Translations under genes and position numbers: made by a program
Shown here: piece by piece, positions 18,101-24,987 of the stretch
How the letters are laid out: the number at the start of each line of letters is the position of its first letter
Numbering within the stretch: position 1 is the first letter of the stretch
Notes under the pieces: model-generated
Database searches by the model: none
Seen by the model: the letters and a program-made list of their open reading frames with translations, nothing else
Told to the model about the DNA's origin: nothing
Assembly: GCA_023150945.1 (NCBI GenBank)
Contig: JAKLJX010000018.1
Location: forward strand, 1-64,000
DNA length: 64,000 nt
Origin: a bacterium
GTDB lineage: Bacteria; Zhuqueibacterota; Zhuqueibacteria; Zhuqueibacterales; Zhuqueibacteraceae
Direction of reading: 5' to 3'

Positions 18101-18639
18101 ACGAAATTGGCGGGGTGGGTGATGACCAGATCGACCCAGCCGTCGTTGTCATAGTCCGACCAGGCACACGACCAGCCGCGATTCTCGAAGGCTTTGCCGA
18201 TCTCGCCGGCAGTGACGGCGGTGAAGCGGCCATTGCCCTCGTTGCGATAGAGAACGGAACGCGCGTCGGAGAAGAAGCAATCGAGGTCGCCGTCGTTGTC
18301 GTAGTCTGCCCAGCTCGTGCCGCTGCCCAAGCCGCGCACCAGGCCGGCGCCGAGGCCGTGATCGTTGACCCGCGTGAACTGGCCATTGCCCTCATTGCGA
18401 TAGAGCTTGTCGCGATTCGCAAACAAGTCGAGATCACCGTCATTGTCGAAGTCGATCCAACTGCATCCGTTGTAGCCATTGGCACCCTGATCCACGGCAA
18501 TGGGGTTGGCGGGATCGGTGAGGCGCACGAAGTTTTGTGACCAAACCGGGTGGGTGCAAACGATGGTGAGCAGCACGGCCAGCAGTTGCGTGCCATGACG
18601 CTGCGACCAAGCCGGCAGCAAGGGTAGACGTGAGTGCAT
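15169..18639 (-). CDS. Secreted FG-GAP/VCBS propeller protein with two ASPIC/UnbV domains and sorting domain
   Basis: Exported protein of 1156 residues. The signal peptide covers about 1-34. There are two successive sets of FG-GAP/VCBS repeats, each repeat with a calcium-loop pattern such as DFDNDGDLDLF and a SxSWADYDNDG core (about 40-410 and 600-935). Each set ends in an ASPIC/UnbV (CRTAC-like) domain: NWLQV...IGAKV...HFGLAEA...IIWPSG near 415-500, and HWLQV...HFGLGGA...VFWPSG near 940-1030. A PKD domain (FTDLSLADP, SWAWDFNNDG) separates the halves, and the end carries NYPNPFNP with a FlgD-like fold. The start is supported by AGGAGA 6 nt upstream. Related proteins are cell-surface or extracellular and calcium-stabilised; binding partner unknown. 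Confidence 0.9.
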   Translation of the reverse strand: MHSRLPLLPAWSQRHGTQLLAVLLTIVCTHPVWSQNFVRLTDPANPIAVDQGANGYNGCSWIDFDNDGDLDLFANRDKLYRNEGNGQFTRVNDHGLGAGLVRGLGSGTSWADYDNDGDLDCFFSDARSVLYRNEGNGRFTAVTAGEIGKAFENRGWSCAWSDYDNDGWVDLVITHPANFVGAPLTNHLFRNQGAGIFSRITDSDVTTGQAPYTIAIWSDYDDDGDSDLFIGAGPANGSTAPDFLYQNRLSETGTADLIRLSTGPLASDARDGQNFNWIDYDNDRDLDAFVTNYRGNTNGLVNQLYRNDGGTFTKITSGAIVTDSDISLGNIWADFDNDGDLDCFVTNESGFPNRYYRNEGDGTFTRVTGLAILDKPVNSNAAGASAGDYDDDGDLDLFIAGTGTAQALYRNDLANGNNWLQVVCAGTQSNRAAIGAKVQIKATVHGRSVWQRREISAQNAFNGHNSLRVHFGLAEATRIDSLIIIWPSGNVEYLTEVAANQILPVTEQVSAGTLRPAFNTDVIEAVVPFTVQFTDLSLADPQAPVTSWAWDFNNDGAIDSREPNPVWTFTAAGRYTVSLTVANGVATKTITQPDLIRALQFGRASTGELANVTSAALAASWADFDADGDLDVFLANAQSQNNALFANLGNGSFARITAGAPVTDGGNSQSASWGDYDHDGDLDLYVVNFNQANALYQNQGGGTFEKITSGALVTDRELSSSCSWVDIENDGDLDMFVANVGTNNSLYVNAGDSFTKQTDGAPVNDRGFSQAAAWSDFDNDGDLDLFVANSRNENNFLYVNAGNGSFTRITSGDLVNDHGESRGASWADYDNDGDFDLFVANGQQQANSLYQNQGNGAFVKVTSGALVTEAESSQGSSWGDFDNDGDLDLFVTNTDRPSALYRNEGDGTFARLADNPFAADNNFATSASWVDYDRDGDLDLFVTVNNLNSLLYFNAGNDKHWLQVKLIGTTSNTTAIGAKLRAFATINGKAVLQTREISGQTGFGSQTGLVAHFGLGGATQVDSLQVFWPSGKRTRLHQLAANQFVTIDETGGLTRVEDNSADRPAAFALQQNYPNPFNPATTIGYQLRGSVKVNLSLYNLLGEKVATLVDHVQDAGSYRVAWEGRDANGRLLPAGVYFYRLTAGAEMQTKRLLLLK

Positions 18640-18930
18640 GTTTGTCTCCTAAGAATTGACCTGCGCAGAGAATTTCGACTGGGGCAGAGGATACTGAGAT
18701 TCGTCACGGCTTGCAATCACCCGATCAGGTGGTTTTGGGGTAGGCGGGAGCAGGACATGCCGGCGAAGTGTCGCCTCGTTTTCCACACCAGAAATGCTGT
18801 TGCATCTCGTGGGCAAATGGAATACTTTCGGCGAGCTTTTTGTCCCGGTGCCGGCGCCGGCCGTGCGAAGATTGCGGCGCCATGCTGCGTTCGCTTCTTC
18901 ACCTGATGCCAGAGAGAACAGACTTCCGAA

Positions 18931-20118
18931 ATGAAACGCAACCGGCCGCACTCGCCACGCCCGCGAGCTGCTCGTGATCACAAAACCAGGCTGTGGGAAA
19001 AAGCCCTGACGCTGCATCGCGAGATCCTGACCCTAGATACGCACGCCGACACACCGCTGGTCTTCCTGAAACAGCCGTTTGATTTGGCCGAGCGCCAAGC
19101 TGCAGGCCATGTCGATCTGCCGCGGTTGCGCGCTGGCATGTTGCGGGCGCAGTTTTTCGCCGCCTACACGCCTCCCCGTTTTCGCATGGGCGAAGGCGCC
19201 CTGAACTTCGGCATGCGCATGCTCGATGCCATTCATCAAATGATCGAACGCCATCCCGCGGACCTGGAGCTGGCGCGGCATTCCTCCGACTTCAGCCGCA
19301 TTGCGGCGCAGGGCAAAATCGCGATTGCCATCGGCATGGAAAACGGCGAACCCATCGAGCGCAATCTGGCCAACCTGCGCAACTTCCACCGGCTGGGTGT
19401 GCGCTATCTCACGCTCACGCATTGGTTCAACAATCATCTCGGCGACAGCTCGACCGATGAGGCGCCGTTGTGGCACGGCCTGAGCGATTTCGGCAGGGAG
19501 GTGGTGCGGGAGTGCAACCGGCTGGGCATCATGATCGATGTTTCCCACGTGCACGACGAGGTGGTGAAGGAGTGTTTGGAACTCAGCACGGCACCGCTGG
19601 TGGCGACGCACTCGAATGCGCGCGCGTTGTGTGATCATCCCCGCAATCTCAGCGACGAACTGTTGCGGCAAATCGCCGAGGCCGGCGGCGTGATTCAGGT
19701 CAATTTCTGCAATGACTTTCTCAGTCAGCCGCATTGCGACAACAGCCGCGCCTATGAGGCGGAAGACCGGCGGCTGCGTCACCTGCTCCACGATGAGGCT
19801 GAAATCGCCGAGCGCATGCAGGCCTGGCGGGCGGCCTGGCCACCACCGCCGCGGCCACCGCTCTCCGTGGTCGGCGATCACATTGCGCACATCGTGCGGA
19901 TCACCGGCAGCGTCGAGCATGTGGGAATCGGCTCCGACTTTGACGGCGTCAAATCCACGCCGCAGGGTCTCGACGACGTGAGCGCCATGCCGAAGTTGAC
20001 CTGCCATCTGCTCGAGCGCGGCTTTGCGGCAGACGATTTGCGCAAGATTTGGGGCGAAAATCTGCTGCGGGTGATGGCCGCCGCCGAGAGGACGGCCGGC
20101 GTCCGCGCAGACGGATAA
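18931..20118 (+). CDS. Membrane dipeptidase (peptidase family M19)
   Basis: Protein of 395 residues, the normal length for M19 renal-dipeptidase-type enzymes, which cleave dipeptides (including D-residue-containing ones) with two zinc ions. Metal-ligand landmarks: LDTHADTP (His-x-Asp) near residue 36, GMENGEP with the bridging Glu near 137, IDVSHVHD near 205, and ATHSNARALCDHPRN near 230. The C-terminal GIGSDFDG is also conserved. No clear signal peptide or lipobox, so probably cytosolic despite the name. Start ATG 18931; the SD is weak. Confidence 0.9.
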   Translation: MKRNRPHSPRPRAARDHKTRLWEKALTLHREILTLDTHADTPLVFLKQPFDLAERQAAGHVDLPRLRAGMLRAQFFAAYTPPRFRMGEGALNFGMRMLDAIHQMIERHPADLELARHSSDFSRIAAQGKIAIAIGMENGEPIERNLANLRNFHRLGVRYLTLTHWFNNHLGDSSTDEAPLWHGLSDFGREVVRECNRLGIMIDVSHVHDEVVKECLELSTAPLVATHSNARALCDHPRNLSDELLRQIAEAGGVIQVNFCNDFLSQPHCDNSRAYEAEDRRLRHLLHDEAEIAERMQAWRAAWPPPPRPPLSVVGDHIAHIVRITGSVEHVGIGSDFDGVKSTPQGLDDVSAMPKLTCHLLERGFAADDLRKIWGENLLRVMAAAERTAGVRADG

Positions 20119-20335
20119 GCGCGCGCGTCTTTCGCCGGCAGACCTGCCATTTCCAAAACTATCACTTTCGATAGGTTTATCCGTTGCTGCAAAGCCTTAA
20201 ATTTGACCGCGTAAAGTGCCGCCCGGCGAGGGCCGGCCATGCCACCCGGCGCGCCGCCCTTGTGCGTTTACGGCCACCCCGCGCGGCACGGGTGTGCGCC
20301 AAAATTGACAGCGTGCTTCAGTATGAGAAGAGCAA

Positions 20336-20827
20336 ATGGTTGACGCCGAAACGAAAGACAAAAGCATCCGCATTGCCGTGGTCGATGATGATGCTCATGT
20401 GCGCCAGGGCCTGTGGTGGTTGCTGAACAATGTGATGGGGTTGAGCTGCGCCGGCACGTACGCAAGCTGGGGCGAGTTGCTGGCGGCCAATGCACCGCCG
20501 CCGGACGTTCTGCTGTTGGATGTCAATTTGCCCGAGGCCTCCGGCCTCAGCGGCATTCCGCCGCTACGGGCGAAGTTCCCCGGCCTCAAGATCATCATGC
20601 ATTCCAATTTTGATGACGAGGACAAGATTCTGGCGGCGCAAGCGGCCGGTGCGAATGGGTACGTCTTGAAGAACGCCTCCGCGCCTCAGTTGTATCAATC
20701 CGTCATGCAGATCTATCGCGGCGAGGCTGTCTGGCCGCCGGGCTTCGAGCCGAACGGCAATTCCGCCGCCGGGCACGGACACGGCTCGCTGTTCAAAGCG
20801 CTGGCGCGAAAATTCCGCCGCCATTGA
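20336..20827 (+). CDS. Single-domain response regulator
   Basis: Protein of 163 residues made of one receiver domain plus a short basic tail (KALARKFRRH). Receiver landmarks: VVDDD acidic pocket, phospho-acceptor Asp in LLLDVNLPE, Ser in MHSNFDDE, and Lys in GYVLKNAS. This resembles the NarL/FixJ receiver type, but no DNA-binding helix-turn-helix follows, so output must be by protein contact or phosphotransfer. GAGAAG (20325-20330) lies 5 nt before the ATG. No kinase gene adjoins it. Confidence 0.85.
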   Translation: MVDAETKDKSIRIAVVDDDAHVRQGLWWLLNNVMGLSCAGTYASWGELLAANAPPPDVLLLDVNLPEASGLSGIPPLRAKFPGLKIIMHSNFDDEDKILAAQAAGANGYVLKNASAPQLYQSVMQIYRGEAVWPPGFEPNGNSAAGHGHGSLFKALARKFRRH

Positions 20828-21329
20828 ATTGCCGCAACGCGTGTGATCCGGGGAAAAGGTACGGCGCAGAATCGCCGACGTCGTGGCTGCGCCGGCCGGT
20901 TCAGCACACGCTGCCAGGCATACCCGACTGGCGGTTCCGCTGCAAAAGTGCAGGGTATCGCTACTCTGACTTGTTTGGGTGGCTCATTTGACTTGTGCCC
21001 GCTTCGGGATCAAGCGCCTGGGCGGTTTTTCCAGTTCCGGACAGACACACCGTCATTGTACAAAAGCTTGACTGCCCACCTGGCTTTCTGACACTTCCCG
21101 CGTTTCTCTTCCGCAATTCCTCCCTCAACCTATCATATCTCACAGGCGGCCGCGCGATTTTGACACGCAAAACCACTAGTTCTGATAGGCGAAATCGCCG
21201 GCGCGATTTCGTAGATTATGGCCGTGCACCGCGCAATTTCTGCTGCGCGCGAGCGCAGCCCGCGGGCACGAGAGTACGGCAAATCCTGTGGTCCGGTCTC
21301 ATTCAATTTTCAAGCAAAGGAGAGTTCTC
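20828..21329. other. 502-bp intergenic region
   Basis: No supported gene. It holds a hairpin CGAAATCGC (21190-21198) / GCGATTTCG (21203-21211) without a T-run. TTGACA at about 21160 is a possible -35 element, but no good -10 follows. The SD of the next gene (AAAGGAGA, 21316-21323) is at its end. Confidence 0.5.
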
Positions 21330-22271
21330 ATGAAGAAAACGATGGTGTTGTTGGCGCTGCCCGTTGCCCTGGCGGTGAGTCAGCCGGCGCAGTCGCAAAC
21401 CCGAGTCGGTGGGCTGTTCGGCGTCAACTTCGCCGGCCAGAGCATCGCGGCCACCTACGACGCCTCCGAGCTTTCCAGCCGCACGGTTTTCGGTTTGGGC
21501 GCGGTGGTGGATGTGCCGCTGCGCGAGAAAATGACGCTGCATCTGGAGCCGATGTATCTGCAAAAAGGCGCGAAGGCCGAGCATGATGACTACGAAACCA
21601 GAACCGAAATGACCTACCTTGAAATCCCGGTGCTGGCGAAGTACACCCTGGGCAACAGCCTCTATCAGCCGTATGTCATGGCCGGCCCCTCCCTCGGCTT
21701 TCGCCTGGGCGCCAATTACGTGCGCGATTGGCAGGAGGGCGAGGATGACAAAACCGACATCAAGGATCGAACCACCGGCATGGATTTCGGCCTGGCCCTG
21801 GGCGGCGGCGTGAGCTATCCGCTCGGCGACAAGTCGCTCTTCGCCGAAGCGCGTTACAGCATGGGCCTGAAGGATATCGACACTTCTGAGCGCTCCAGCT
21901 TGAAGAATAAGGGCCTGCAGTTCATGGTCGGCGCCACCGTGCCGTTCGGCAACAAGGGCGGCAACGCCAAAGGCGCAATCGGTGCGAAGAAGTCCGAGCC
22001 TTTGCCGCGCGCCGCGGTGGAGCAGAAGCCCCAAGTCGCGGAAAAATCCGCCGTGGCAGAAGCCGCAGCGCCCCGGCCTGCGCAAGTGACGGCTGCTTCC
22101 GGCAATGCCGGCACCAACGCAGCTCCCGCGAAAACCGCCACCACCAAGAAATCGGCGGCTGCGAAGAAGACCACGAGCACCGCGAAACCTGCCGCCGCGT
22201 CGACTTCCACGAACTCGAAGCCGGCAACGACGGCTGCGACCAGCACGCAGAAGACGGCACCGAAGAAGTAA
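21330..22271 (+). CDS. Outer-membrane beta-barrel protein with Lys/Ala/Thr-rich C-terminal tail
   Basis: Protein of 313 residues. A signal peptide (MKKTMVLLALPVALAVSQPAQSQ) leads into a barrel of about 190 residues of the PF13568/OmpW-like outer-membrane type (GGLFGVNFAG, LEPMYLQKG, YLEIPVLAKY, PYVMAGPSLGFRLG, FGLALGGGVSYPLG, RYSMGLKDI, LQFMVGATVPFG). The last 105 residues are low-complexity Ala/Lys/Thr/Pro, rich in KK and AAK steps like histone-H1 or AlgP tails, an unusual extension that would lie in the periplasm or outside. Start fixed by AAAGGAGA 7 nt upstream. Followed by a strong terminator. Confidence 0.82.
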   Translation: MKKTMVLLALPVALAVSQPAQSQTRVGGLFGVNFAGQSIAATYDASELSSRTVFGLGAVVDVPLREKMTLHLEPMYLQKGAKAEHDDYETRTEMTYLEIPVLAKYTLGNSLYQPYVMAGPSLGFRLGANYVRDWQEGEDDKTDIKDRTTGMDFGLALGGGVSYPLGDKSLFAEARYSMGLKDIDTSERSSLKNKGLQFMVGATVPFGNKGGNAKGAIGAKKSEPLPRAAVEQKPQVAEKSAVAEAAAPRPAQVTAASGNAGTNAAPAKTATTKKSAAAKKTTSTAKPAAASTSTNSKPATTAATSTQKTAPKK

Positions 22272-22303
22272 CACCTGCGGCACAGATTCCTCTCCAAAAA
22301 CTG

Positions 22304-22340
22304 CAGGGGCAGCGCGCCGGCGCGCTGCCCCTGTTTGTTT
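22304..22340 (+). terminator. Rho-independent terminator
   Basis: GC-rich 13-bp stem (22304-22316 with 22321-22333) with a CCGG loop, followed by TTTGTTTTG, 33 bp after the barrel gene stop. Confidence 0.88.
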
Positions 22341-22555
22341 TGTGTGGCAGCCATTTTGTCCAGTGAATCCCTGCGCTCGCGGACAATGGCACCTGAATTG
22401 CCGTTTGGGCACCACCACGCCCCGATGTTTTCCCGGCGTGACGCGTAACCAGTTGTGATCAGTGAATTGGCGCGGCGCTCGGCGCCGCACGTCATGCTGC
22501 GATTTCGAATTACAGGATCGTAAAGAACGCAAACTTTCAGGCGCAGGAGAAGACA

Positions 22556-23413
22556 ATGTTTGCAGCAGCAGAAGCAAGGGCAGGGAGGAGCGCGAGCAAT
22601 CCGGTGGTCCGCTGGGGCATTGCCATGCTGGCCTTGTTGGCCGTCGCTTGCGAAGAGCAGGTGATGCAACCGCAAGTAAAAGGCCGGCCGCTCTACGCGG
22701 TGGACAGCGGAAACAACTTGATCCGGTTCGGCAGCCTCAGCCCGGACACGGTGAGCAGCAAAGCCCTTTCCGGCCTGCAGCCCGGCGAGGTAATTCTCGG
22801 TATTGATTTCCGGCCGGTTGACGGCAGGCTGTATGGCATCAGCAACCTCAGCCGCGTTTACACCATCGACACGGTCTCGGCCGCGGCGCTGCCGGTGCGC
22901 TCGACCCCGCTCAGCGCTGCACTCACCGGTTCGTTCTTCGGATTCGGCTTCAATCCCGTTCCCGACAAAATGCGCGTGCACAGCAATGCCGAACAGGATT
23001 TGCGGGTGGATCCGGTGACCGGCGCGCTCGCCCGGGATTCAACGCTCGCCTATGATAACGGCGATCTCTATTTTGGCGCCAATCCCAACATCGTCGGTAC
23101 CGCCTACACCAACAGCGTTGCCGGCGCGACCACGACTGTCCTCTACGCGATCGATTCCAATTGGGACGTGCTGGTCTATTTGCCCAGTCCGAACAACGGC
23201 AGGATGCTCACCATCGGCGCTCTCGGCGTCAACACCAATGACTTTGTGGGCTTTGACATTTCGGCGCCGGACGGCCTGGCCTACGCCGCGCTGACGCCTT
23301 CTGTCAACGGCAATTCAGGCTTGTACCTCGTCAATCTCTCGACCGGCGTGGCCAGCTTTCAGGGCAATATCGGCGGCAGTTTTCCCGTGCACACGCTGGC
23401 GATCGCGCCCTAG
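22556..23413 (+). CDS. DUF4394 lipoprotein
   Basis: Protein of 285 residues. The lipobox LLAVAC (Cys about residue 32) follows an unusually long N-region, so an internal start at MLALLAVAC (22626) is possible. The mature part matches DUF4394, a predicted beta-propeller: LYAVDSGNNLIRF, GIDFRPVDGRLYGI, GFGFNPVPDKMRVHSN, QDLRVDPVTGAL, then a C-terminal strand set ending HTLAIAP. The family is exported, of unknown function, common in environmental bacteria. GCAGGAGAAG sits about 6 nt upstream of 22556, favouring the longer start. Confidence 0.82.
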   Translation: MFAAAEARAGRSASNPVVRWGIAMLALLAVACEEQVMQPQVKGRPLYAVDSGNNLIRFGSLSPDTVSSKALSGLQPGEVILGIDFRPVDGRLYGISNLSRVYTIDTVSAAALPVRSTPLSAALTGSFFGFGFNPVPDKMRVHSNAEQDLRVDPVTGALARDSTLAYDNGDLYFGANPNIVGTAYTNSVAGATTTVLYAIDSNWDVLVYLPSPNNGRMLTIGALGVNTNDFVGFDISAPDGLAYAALTPSVNGNSGLYLVNLSTGVASFQGNIGGSFPVHTLAIAP

Positions 23414-23716
23414 TGCGAGGACCGAGAATCGGGTTACAATTTGTGTATCCCAATTACACGAGTGATTTCGAAAATGTACTTCTGCTTGCAGGTGATACAG
23501 ATTCTTCCACGCCGCGTCTTGGAGGTTGGGTAGTTACGAGCAGAGCAAAAGCAATGAAGTCAACAGCTTGTTGCGGGGAGGCGCGGGCGGGGTATTGATC
23601 CGCGGCTGCATAACGCACGCGGCACGGCGATTGCTAATGATTCGGGCAGAGTGAATTTAGGAATGTACTGACACGGAATGTCGGTTCACAGACTGTGGCT
23701 CCCCCTCACAGCCAAG
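23414..23716. other. Intergenic region after the DUF4394 gene
   Basis: About 300 bp without a supported gene. A 61-codon frame over 23413-23598 has no SD or recognisable pattern. It ends in the hairpin at 23717. Confidence 0.5.
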
Positions 23717-23748
23717 AGGCTCGGGTCGAATGACTCGGGCCTTTTTTA
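23717..23748 (+). terminator. Rho-independent terminator
   Basis: AGGCTCGGGT (23717-23726) pairs with ACTCGGGCCT (23733-23742) through two G-U pairs, and TTTTTT follows. It also overlaps the last codons of the convergent DUF2442 gene. Confidence 0.7.
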
Positions 23749-24012
23749 TTGGGAATTTACCTCCAAAATCCCCATTCCCAAAGTTTCGGCATGTTGGAGT
23801 AATGGCGAAATTGCCAGGTCTTCGTCGATCTCCGGCCAGTGAATGCCATAGCCGGAGGGTGCAACCTCAAAACGCTTTCGTTGAGCCAGGTTAGCATTTG
23901 CCAGTCTCAACGAACAATCTTCCCATCGGATGCGATACGATTTGCCGTCAACGTCGAGGTACAAAAAATTCTCGTCCGCTTCAATCGACTGGATGTCATG
24001 GATTCTGGCCAT
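23746..24012 (-). CDS. DUF2442 protein, translationally coupled to kdpE
   Basis: Small 88-residue protein with the DUF2442 pattern: a strand-rich N-half (ENFLYLDVDGKSYRIRWEDC) and the conserved C-terminal GIHWPEIDEDLAISPLL. The family is uncharacterised and often sits near DUF4160 or toxin-antitoxin-like genes. Its ATG overlaps the kdpE stop by one base (TAATG), so it is probably translated as the last gene of the kdp regulatory operon. Whether it acts in potassium control is unknown. Confidence 0.82.
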   Translation of the reverse strand: MARIHDIQSIEADENFLYLDVDGKSYRIRWEDCSLRLANANLAQRKRFEVAPSGYGIHWPEIDEDLAISPLLQHAETLGMGILEVNSQ

Positions 24013-24719
24013 TATTTCACTCCTTCATCTCTTAGTCTGTAACCCACCCCCGGCTCGGTGAGCAAATAGCGCGGCCGCGCCGTGTCGGCCTCGAGTTTGC
24101 GCCGTAACTGCGCAACATGAACGCGCAGATTGTGGCTTTCCTGGCTGTAGGTTTGTCCCCACACTTCTTTGAGCAATTGTTGATGCGTCAAAACTCTGCC
24201 GGCGTGTTTTGCCAGCGTTGCCAGCAGTTTGAATTCGATGGGCGTGAGGTGAATTTCGTTTTCCGCCAGCAATACTTGCCGCCGCGCGAGATCGACGCGC
24301 AATTCGCCCAGCGCAATCAAAGGATCTTCAGGCTCGCCGGCCGCGCGCGCGGCATGGCGCAGCGCCACCCGCAGCCGCGCCAGCAACTCGCCCACGCCGA
24401 ACGGTTTGGTGAGATAGTCATCCGCGCCGGCATCGAGCGCGGCGATCTTGTCCTGCTCCTGGCCGCGCGCGGAGAGCACAAGAATCGGCATCTTCGCCCA
24501 CTCGCGCAGGCGCTTCGTCACCTCGAGACCGTCAATGTCGGGCAATCCCAAATCGAGAATGATGACTTCCGGCTGCTGCGAGGCGGCGAGCTGCAAGCCT
24601 TCGTTCCCGGTGGTCGCTTCGAGCAGACGAAATTGATGCGCCGTCAGCGTTGCGCGCAGAAAGCGCCGGATTTGCTCTTCATCTTCAATCAGAAGGATGA
24701 GGGTGCTTGATTGGGGCAT
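24012..24719 (-). CDS. kdpE: KdpE, response regulator of the potassium-uptake operon
   Basis: OmpR/PhoB-family regulator of 235 residues. Receiver: LIEDEEQ acidic pair, phospho-acceptor Asp in IILDLGLPDIDG, Ser in LVLSARG, Lys in YLTKPFG. Then a winged-helix DNA-binding domain (LTPIEFKLLATLAKHAGRV, HNLRVHVAQLRRKLE, GVGYRL). The NLRVHVAQLRRKLE recognition helix and neighbouring kdpD make the KdpE call firm. It lies 268 bp downstream of kdpD, with a repeat in the gap, and overlaps the DUF2442 start. Confidence 0.95.
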   Translation of the reverse strand: MPQSSTLILLIEDEEQIRRFLRATLTAHQFRLLEATTGNEGLQLAASQQPEVIILDLGLPDIDGLEVTKRLREWAKMPILVLSARGQEQDKIAALDAGADDYLTKPFGVGELLARLRVALRHAARAAGEPEDPLIALGELRVDLARRQVLLAENEIHLTPIEFKLLATLAKHAGRVLTHQQLLKEVWGQTYSQESHNLRVHVAQLRRKLEADTARPRYLLTEPGVGYRLRDEGVK

Positions 24720-24757
24720 GATTAAAGCGCAATCTTTGCTTTTTCAGCAAACATCTT

Positions 24758-24814
24758 CAACCGCGAATCTACGCGAATGAACGCTAATATTCTATTCGCG
24801 TTCATTCGCGGTTG
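24758..24814. repeat. GCGAATGAACGC-type interspersed inverted repeat between kdpD and kdpE
   Basis: The arm at 24798-24814 reverse-complements CAACCGCGAAT...GAACGC at 24758-24784, which has a 10-nt insertion repeating CTACGCGAAT. This is the CCGCGAATnnACGCGAAT style of intergenic repeat found in many genomes. It may affect kdpE expression from the kdpD transcript. Confidence 0.65.
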
Positions 24815-24987
24815 TTCCCACGTTTGGTTGTGGCTTGTTCATGTTGGGGAATTAGCTTTCAAAGTTAGGATAAAATTTTGAAAGTGTTTCGCCTATTGAA
24901 ATGAAATCCCACTGAAAAGGCTTTTTTTCTGTGGCAGTTCTCCTTTTGTGGGCGAAGTCCTCAAAGCTGCTCGAAGAACTCCCATTT

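Noticed and set aside
17230..18540. 436-codon plus-strand open frame with regular repeats
   Set aside because: Mirror of the DxDxDG repeats on the minus strand; the repeat pattern is inherited from the FG-GAP gene.
23620..23745. tRNA-like fold before the 23717 hairpin
   Set aside because: No T-loop GGTTCGA box with matching acceptor stem; the hairpin is explained as a terminator.
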